Below, piece by piece: positions 60,901-64,000 of a stretch of DNA of 64,000 nucleotides. The translations under genes and the position numbers were made by a program. The stretch spans positions 45,818,001 through 45,882,000 of the forward strand of contig CM073887.1 of assembly GCA_037176705.1 (NCBI GenBank), read 5' to 3'. Within the stretch, counting starts at the first letter, position 1, and each line of letters begins with the position of its first letter. The notes under the pieces were generated by a model. That model was not told the origin of the DNA. It searched no databases and saw only the letters and a program-made list of their open reading frames with translations. Source of the DNA: Molossus alvarezi (lineage: Eukaryota; Chordata; Mammalia; Chiroptera; Molossidae).

Positions 60901-62591
60901 GGCCATCTTGCTCCAGAGTCTGTACTCTTAACATCCACAATCCGTTTATATTCTTACCGCTTTCAAAAGCAATTGCTGCTTCTCTACACCCTTGCCAACT
61001 ATCCAGCTTTAAAAAAAAAAAAATTATCAATCTTGTAAGGAAAAACTAATTCTTATTAATGAGGTTGAGTATATATTTTTTCATGTTTACTGGCTATATT
61101 TGGTAACCTTTAAACTACTTGTCAAATCATTTTCCCTTTTTTTTTCTTGCAGGAGCAGGGGGTGGTGGTTGTTTGCCTTTCTTAGTGATTTCTAGTGCTT
61201 GCCCTTATGACAATTCACCTGTATTTTACTTGTTTCAGTGACTGACCCTGAGGCCTATTATATTGGCACTGAGCCTTGGAAACCCAAGGAAGCTTTGGAG
61301 GACAATGGTATTATTACTGACAAGGCAGACATATTTGCCTTTGGCCTTACTCTGTGGGAGATGATGACTTTATCTATTCCACACATCACTCTTTCAGATG
61401 ATGGAAATGAAGGTATAACTACATATTTTTACTGTAAATCCAAATCTGGTTTGAAATAAGATTAGTTTATAAAATGATTTTATTTTTCTATTAAGTTAAT
61501 TTTAAAAAGAACAAGGTATTTAATTTAATGGCATGAGATACGGATTATATTAATACTAATACTTACTAATTTGGTACCTTTTCGGTTTAACTTCATACAA
61601 ATGAGAGGTAGATTAATTCAGAATGGGGAGATAAATTGAGAAAATTTCAAGAAGCAAAATGTTACCTTAAAAACTCCCATTGCGCCCTGGCCGGTTCGGC
61701 TCAGCGGTTAGAGTGTCGTCCTGCGGTCCCGAGAGACCCAGGTTTAGTTTCCGCTAAGGGCATGTACCTTGGTTGCAGTTTGTCCCCAGCCCTGGTTGGT
61801 GTCATGTGGGTGGCAGCCACTCGATGTGTCTCTCTCACATTGATGTTTCTCCTCTCTCCCTCCCACTCTGTCTGAAGATAAATGCTATAATAATTTCCAT
61901 TGCGCCCTGGCCGGTTTGGCTCAGCGGTTAGAGCATCGGCCTGCAGTCCCGAGAGACCCAGGTTTAGTTTCTGCTAAGGGCATGTACCTCGGTTGCAATT
62001 TGTCCCCAGTCCTGGTTGGGTCATGTGGGTGGCAGACACTCCATGTGTCCTTTCACGTCGATGTTTCTCTCTCTCTTCCTCTCAATCCCTCCCACTCTAT
62101 CTGAACAAAAAAATGGAAAAATGTTCTCCGGTAAAGATAAACAAAAAAACTCCCCTTGCCTGAGAAGAAAATTAGAAAGCTATCATAGTAAGGGTTGATA
62201 ACCATGGAATAAATCCATGTAATAAATTCATAACAGTAGCTAATCTACACCATGGCAGGACAATTGGAGAGACTGTGGTATAATGAAAAGTATACTGGAT
62301 GATGACTTTTTGTTTCAGAAGGGCGAGTTTGACAGTCATAAGTTTTTCCATGATTTAAAGTGATTTTATTTGTTTCAAACTTCTTCATGAGCAGATAAAA
62401 CATTTGATGAAAGTGACTTCGATGATGAAGCATACTATGCAGCTTTGGGAACTAGGCCACCTGTTAATATGGAAGAACTGGATGAAACATACCAGAAAGT
62501 AATTGAGCTCTTCTCTGTATGCACTAATGAAGAGGCTAAAGATCGTCCTTCTGCTGCGCACATTGTTGAAGCTTTGGAAGTAGATGTCTAG
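42933..62591 (+). CDS. PBK: PBK, PDZ-binding kinase (TOPK), complete spliced coding region
   Basis: Seen: seven coding exons (42933-42990, 48243-48336, 52516-52658, 53199-53368, 55594-55723, 61239-61412, 62395-62591), all with AG/GT borders and matching phases, sum to 966 nt and give 321 residues plus stop; human PBK is 322. Domains: Thr9-Pro near the N-terminus, Gly-rich loop GYGTGVNVY at 39-47, VAIK-type lysine in WAVKK (61-65), catalytic loop HGDIKSSN at 165-172, metal-binding DVG at 186-188, GTEPW at 208-212, and acidic segment around 252-268. Family knowledge: a serine/threonine kinase of the MAPKK-like group, active in mitosis, phosphorylated by CDK1 at Thr9 and acting on p38 and histone H3. 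Oddities: the C-terminus is E-V-D-V where human has E-T-D-V, the Gly loop has Tyr40 where human has Phe, and one residue is missing from the acidic stretch. The frame is open and spliced, so this is the functional locus and not a retrocopy. Confidence 0.97.
43320..43512. mobile_element. Old L1 pieces, left of HAL1-like copy 2
   Basis: A sense L1 piece (CAATTGGATATTGATATGAA) is followed by an antisense ORF2 piece (TTGACCTTGTATCCTGCAAC) that resumes at 45692 after the HAL1-like insert. Confidence 0.6.
43513..45691 (-). mobile_element. HAL1-like element, copy 2, in PBK intron 2
   Basis: Same structure as the copy at 31.3-33.6 kb: CpG-rich 5' UTR, ORF1, short 3' UTR, poly(A). Flanks TCTAGATTTTTTTTT (43498-43512) and TCTAGACTTTTTTTT (from 45692) are a duplication with one mismatch. 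It interrupts an antisense L1 and lies antisense to PBK. Its 5' end at 45690 reads TCCGGTCAAGATGGCGGC, with a perfect YY1-like CAAGATGGC. Confidence 0.85.
43969..44826 (-). pseudogene. HAL1-like copy 2 ORF1, frameshifted near the C-terminus
   Basis: ATG at 44824-44826 and 285 open codons, nearly identical to copy 1. Differences: a short in-frame loss in the coiled coil ([14 protein letters not shown] here), and loss of two bases near 43974 that turns ...KPLLYEMMKG into ...KPLL-stop. Roughly 28 C-terminal residues are lost. Confidence 0.88.
45692..46930 (-). mobile_element. Old antisense LINE remnants, PBK intron 2
   Basis: 45692-45900 continues the L1 piece broken at 43500. Further on, ATTTTCCACCTGGAATGGGT and TGAGACATTTTACATTGTTG suggest a more decayed LINE; family uncertain. 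A (GT)n run lies at 45912-45944. Confidence 0.45.
46930..47200. other. PBK intron 2 sequence, nothing recognised
   Basis: Short GT-rich stretch at about 47054-47070; otherwise featureless. Confidence 0.4.
47200..47442 (-). mobile_element. Ves SINE
   Basis: ATCCTCACCTGAGGACATTT through GAGCCAAACCTGCCAGGGC; TTTACCT on both sides. Confidence 0.92.
47594..48107 (+). mobile_element. Older Ves SINE split by a younger Ves
   Basis: Head and body at 47594-47810. The tail resumes at 48082 (GAATATCCTTGGGTGAGGATTA), directly after the nested copy and its duplication. Confidence 0.85.
47824..48068 (+). mobile_element. Young Ves SINE nested in a Ves
   Basis: Near-consensus GCCCTGGCCAGTTTGGCTCA head and CTCGGGTGAGGATAAAAA tail, flanked by identical AAAATCAAAGGAA at 47811-47823 and 48069-48081. 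Confidence 0.95.
48243..48336 (+). CDS. PBK: PBK exon 3 (Gly-rich loop)
   Basis: The acceptor AG is at 48241-48242 and the donor GTGAGT at 48337. It encodes residues 20-50 and part of 51, with the segment [12 protein letters not shown] and the nucleotide-binding loop GYGTGVNVY. Phase is consistent on both sides. Confidence 0.95.
48960..49490 (-). mobile_element. Ancient L1/HAL1 ORF1 remnant (antisense), PBK intron 3
   Basis: AGATGTTTTCATTTTACCCTC, CATTGTTCCATTGTCTGTTAG and AGTGTTGCTGCTGAGAATTC are complements of old L1-type ORF1. Too decayed to decide between L1 and HAL1. Confidence 0.6.
49490..49566 (-). mobile_element. Ves SINE head fragment
   Basis: AGAAATTGAACCCATGACCC to GAGCCAGACTGGCCAAGGC. 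Confidence 0.75.
50140..50387 (-). mobile_element. Ves SINE
   Basis: AATCCTTACCCAAGTATAC, GA-rich block, and GAGCCAGACCGGCAAGGGC. Confidence 0.9.
50400..51100 (-). mobile_element. Old L1 ORF2 remnant (antisense), interrupted by a hAT element
   Basis: TTTGCATCTATGCTATAACT and later CCAAGAATTTGACCATTTTG, ACTGATATTTTTTAATCTCTTC and TTAGTAACCCAACTTTTAG are L1 complements on both sides of the hAT insertion. Confidence 0.65.
50531..50723. mobile_element. Nonautonomous hAT transposon (SPIN-like MITE)
   Basis: 193 bp, bounded by terminal inverted repeats CAGCGGTTCTCAGCCT and AGGTTGAGAACCACTG (complement CAGTGGTTCTCAACCT, two mismatches). Exact 8-bp duplication TACTAGAC lies at 50523-50530 and 50724-50731. 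The interior (GGTCACAACCCCCTTGGGGA, CGAACGACCCTTTCACAGG) agrees with my memory of SPIN elements, hAT transposons spread horizontally among tetrapods including bats. Confidence 0.88.
52203..52396 (+). mobile_element. Ves SINE (VES1 subtype), PBK intron 3
   Basis: GGTTCAGTGGTTGAGCGTCG head, GGGGGCATGCAGGAGGCAGC body, and AAATTAATAAAG tail. It ends 120 bases before exon 4. Confidence 0.9.
52516..52658 (+). CDS. PBK: PBK exon 4 (VAIK lysine and helix C)
   Basis: The acceptor TTTTTTAAG ends at 52515 and the donor GTAAGT starts at 52659. It encodes residues 51-98 and the first base of Gly99. It carries SPWAVKKI with the ATP-contacting lysine (64 or 65), Tyr74 (a reported Src site in human TOPK), Glu85 of helix C, and LHHPNI. 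Confidence 0.95.
53199..53368 (+). CDS. PBK: PBK exon 5 (hinge and helices D-E)
   Basis: The acceptor CTTTAAG ends at 53198 and the donor GTAACT starts at 53369. It encodes residues 99-155: [11 protein letters not shown], the hinge MEYGGEKS, and [18 protein letters not shown]. The short segment at 131-136 (GKDCHG) differs most from the human residues I recall. Confidence 0.95.
53793..54057 (-). mobile_element. Very young Ves SINE, PBK intron 5
   Basis: Almost consensus and rich in intact CpG. AAAAAGGCTGTCAGTTTT occurs at both borders (53775 and 54059). Confidence 0.95.
54446..54686 (-). mobile_element. Ves SINE, PBK intron 5
   Basis: Head complement GAGCTAAACCAGCCAGGGC at the right. TAGGCAACATTTA flanks it at 54435 and about 54693. 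Confidence 0.9.
55083..55314 (-). mobile_element. Ves SINE, diverged, PBK intron 5
   Basis: TCTTCACCCAAGGATAGG, GA-rich block, CGATGTAAAAAGG, and a degraded head. Confidence 0.82.
55594..55723 (+). CDS. PBK: PBK exon 6 (catalytic loop and DVG)
   Basis: The acceptor CTATTTTAG ends at 55593 and the donor GTGAGT starts at 55724. It encodes residues 156-198 plus the first base of Val199. It contains HGDIKSSN (catalytic Asp167, Asn172) and CDVG (Asp186). Gly166 and Val187 replace the usual Arg of HRD and Phe of DFG; both are normal for PBK. Confidence 0.96.
56059..56269. other. CpG-rich insert of unknown origin in PBK intron 6
   Basis: About 210 bases with roughly a dozen CpGs in an AT-rich intron, flanked by identical TTCAGCAT (56051-56058 and 56270-56277). 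On + it looks like a 5' UTR followed by an ATG at 56223 with 21 codons to TAA. It has no inverted termini and no poly(A). It resembles a retrocopied first exon, but I cannot name the source. Confidence 0.5.
56290..56830. other. PBK intron 6, AT-rich, nothing recognised
   Basis: No repeat or exon signal that I can name. Confidence 0.4.
56836..57073 (+). mobile_element. Ves SINE, diverged, PBK intron 6
   Basis: GCCCTGGCCAGTTTTGCTC head, long CCTCCCTTCC tract, and GAGTGAGGACTAG tail. Confidence 0.85.
57240..57452 (-). mobile_element. Ves SINE (VES1 subtype), PBK intron 6
   Basis: CTTTATTGATTTTAGAGAGG, GGCCGCCTCCTGCATGCC, and GAGCCACAGCGGCCAGACG. Confidence 0.92.
57460..58850. other. PBK intron 6, nothing recognised
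   Basis: AT-rich unique-looking sequence; no exon-like or named repeat signal. Confidence 0.4.
58860..60720 (+). mobile_element. Old L1 ORF2 remnant (sense), PBK intron 6
   Basis: AAAGCTGCTTCTTTGAAAGA, AATAGATACAGAAAAAGCATTTGACAAAAT (shortened here to the ORF2 EKAFDKI motif near 59820) and a degraded polymerase region. It is split by the Ves at 60265-60498. Confidence 0.8.
60265..60498 (+). mobile_element. Ves SINE in L1, PBK intron 6
   Basis: GCCCTGGCCAGTTTTGCTCA head and CCTCGGGTGAGGATAAAA tail. Confidence 0.93.
61239..61412 (+). CDS. PBK: PBK exon 7 (activation segment, helices F-G)
   Basis: The acceptor TTGTTTCAG ends at 61238 and the donor GTATAA starts at 61413. It encodes residues 199-256 and the first base of Asp257: [35 protein letters not shown] and [13 protein letters not shown]. 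The acidic end is one residue shorter than in human. Confidence 0.95.
61685..61889 (+). mobile_element. Ves SINE, first of a tandem pair, PBK intron 7
   Basis: GCCCTGGCCGGTTCGGCTCA head. It shares the variant AGGTTTAGTTTC with the next copy. The tail is GATAAATGCTATAATAATTT. Confidence 0.92.
61906..62143 (+). mobile_element. Ves SINE, second of a tandem pair, PBK intron 7
   Basis: Same orientation, 16 bases after the first copy and preceded by the same CCATTGC. It ends GGTAAAGATAAACAAAA. Confidence 0.92.
62395..62591 (+). CDS. PBK: PBK exon 8, coding part (C-lobe end and PDZ ligand)
   Basis: The acceptor CATGAGCAG ends at 62394 and the stop TAG is at 62589-62591. It encodes residues 257-321 with [15 protein letters not shown] (the Tyr pair includes the equivalent of human Tyr272) and [13 protein letters not shown], ending E-V-D-V. 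GTA at 62580-62582 stands where the human protein has Thr. Confidence 0.95.
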
Positions 62592-62915
62592 TAATGTCAT
62601 ATTCATAACTAGCTGAGCTTCAAGTATGGCTCATGTATGTAACTGTTCTATTTACTGTAATACATTTATGTAGTTACTATGATAATCCATAATTATTAGA
62701 CTATTTAAAATTGCCTATTTTAGAAACAAAGCACCTTGTTAACATTTTAAAACTTATTTCTATTATAAAGTTATTTTGTGTATACTTATAATCAGCATTT
62801 GATATCGTAGTGGGTTTTCTATAAAGCCTAAGAAACTTAAGTTTAAGGAACAAGTATTGAAACTTTTTATAGAGATTTAAAACACTACCAATAAAATGCT
62901 GTAAATTCCTTTGTC
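62592..62915 (+). other. PBK: PBK 3' UTR
   Basis: AT-rich sequence follows the stop without another open frame. AATAAA at 62890-62895 is followed about 20 bases later by a T/GT-rich stretch. The cleavage site is placed near 62910 by inference; longer 3' ends are possible. Confidence 0.6.
62890..62895 (+). terminator. PBK: PBK polyadenylation signal AATAAA
   Basis: Canonical hexamer 300 bases after the stop codon, followed by TTTGTCTGACAGTTTGGG, a plausible downstream element. Two further AATAAA-like hexamers occur near 63185-63310, so alternative ends cannot be excluded. Confidence 0.65.
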
Positions 62916-62919
62916 TGAC

Positions 62920-63740
62920 AGTTTGGGTGAGGAGCCAATACTTTTATTAATGATCTTCCTTGAATATTCTCTATTTTAATGGATCTATTTAAATTAGTAC
63001 TTTGTAATACAAAATAAGTCTACATTTGATATCTTTTAAAATATTAAACTTTGCTAGTCTTTCTTGGCTAATGTGCTTATTTAAATATGGCCACTGGAAG
63101 TTGAGAGAATATAGCTCAAAGGAGTACCTCGTTGGGTATTTCCAAACTTTCAGTTAAGGCTTGTCTTGCCCTCTTGGTTCTCACCAGATCTTTGGTTTTT
63201 GCTTTTATTTATTAAACATGTTTCTGTACTAGATAATCTTATTTTTTATTTACCAATCTAAATAAATCTTAAGCATTTTATATTTCTGTTGTAAAAATAA
63301 TAAAACTAATAGGATGATATAAAATAAAGGTCACTTTAGTTACCAGAAGGTGTCTTACCTATTTTATACACCATTGATCTGAGTGTTGTCATTCAAGTTG
63401 TTGAGTGAATGTGAGTTTCTTTCTCTCTCTAGGCCATATTTTGTTAATCTGTAAAATGAGGGTGATTTGGATCAGTAGTTTGTATCTGAACCAAAGACCC
63501 CTGGGAATTTTCAGTTATCGATTGCTTGTGAATCTAGGTGGTATGCTTAGACTTGACTATGAAAGAATTTTAAAAATTACTGTCAAATGGAGGATCTTAG
63601 AAAGATTAGGAACCATAGCACTCTGAGTTTTAAGCAATTTTAGAATTCACTGGAAGGTTCCTTTTATGTGAGATTGTACCAAGCAACGGTACACAGATTA
63701 TTAATGGGCATACCTTCTGTCAGTTTTATGGTTTCAGGTT
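62920..63740. other. Downstream of PBK, no gene recognised
   Basis: AT-rich. 63435-63480 has a faint MIR-like GTAAAATGAGGGTGATTTGG. No exon of a convergent gene could be supported. Confidence 0.4.
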
Positions 63741-63970
63741 ACATTTAGCCTTTATTTTAAGTTGATTTTTGTTTACGGTGTAAGGTAGTATTCCAGTTTC
63801 CCAACACCATTTATAGAAAAGACAGTCCTTTTCCCATTGTATATTCCTGGCTCCTTTGTCATAAATTAATTGACCATATATGCATGGGTTTATTTCTGGG
63901 TTCTCTGTTTTGTTTCATTGATCTATTTATCTTTTTTTTTTTTTTTGCCAGTATCATACTGTTTTGTTGT
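63740..63970 (-). mobile_element. Old L1 ORF2 remnant (antisense)
   Basis: CCAGTTTCCCAACACCATTTAT, CTTTGTCATAAATTAATTGACC and TTCATTGATCTATTTATC are antisense L1 landmarks. Confidence 0.8.
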
Positions 63971-64000
63971 TAATTCTCACAGAGGATATTTTCCCATTGA
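63971..64000 (-). mobile_element. Ves SINE tail, cut by the window edge
   Basis: AATTCTCACAGAGGATATTTTCCC is the reverse complement of the GGGTGAGGAT-type tail. Confidence 0.65.

Noticed and set aside
42933..62591. The possibility that PBK here is a pseudogene
   Set aside because: All seven coding exons have consensus splice sites and matching phases, the frame is open from ATG to stop, and kinase catalytic residues are kept.
62600..64000. Convergent ESCO2 exons downstream of PBK
   Set aside because: No acetyltransferase-like coding sequence is visible on the minus strand; only repeat and AT-rich DNA.

Overview
The window is vertebrate nuclear DNA, almost certainly from a bat. The evidence is dozens of tRNA-derived SINEs of the Ves type (known from vespertilionid and related bats), bat-style L1 elements, two L1-ORF1-only 'half-L1' (HAL1-like) insertions, and a SPIN-like hAT MITE. 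There are no prokaryotic genes, operons or CRISPR arrays. The one cellular gene is PBK (PDZ-binding kinase, also called TOPK), on the + strand from about 40.45 to 62.91 kb. I could assemble its complete reading frame from seven coding exons with GT/AG borders: 966 nt, 321 residues plus stop. In human the locus lies at 8p21 between SCARA5 and ESCO2 (recalled knowledge); I recognised no exon of either neighbour here.

Layout: 0-2.3 kb, decayed Tigger (pogo-like) DNA transposon. 2.4-15.3 kb, intergenic DNA with old L1 pieces, an LTR-like repeat, a MIR-like copy and many Ves SINEs. 15.34-22.36 kb, near-full-length sense L1 with 73-bp repeats in its 5' UTR, inserted inside an older L1 and itself carrying a tiny nested L1 insertion. 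23.7-28.6 kb, mostly unique DNA with L2, LTR and L1 remnants. 28.65-37.29 kb, long antisense L1 broken by three Ves SINEs and by HAL1-like copy 1, whose ORF1 is open. 37.3-40.4 kb, MaLR-type LTR, unique sequence and MIR. 40.4 kb to the end, PBK with its CpG-rich promoter; its introns hold HAL1-like copy 2 (intron 2), the hAT element (intron 3), a very young Ves (intron 5), an unexplained CpG-rich insert (intron 6) and a Ves tandem pair (intron 7).

The encoded kinase keeps the unusual catalytic motifs of the PBK family (HGD instead of HRD, DVG instead of DFG) and the Thr9-Pro CDK site. Its last four residues are E-V-D-V rather than the E-T-D-V I recall for human PBK, so the class I PDZ ligand (Thr/Ser at -2) that names the protein is changed. 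This and the pair of ORF1-only retrotransposons are the observations most worth following.

Limits: splice sites, transcription start, repeat family names and repeat borders were judged by eye. Comparisons with human PBK and repeat consensus sequences are from memory, not from searches.
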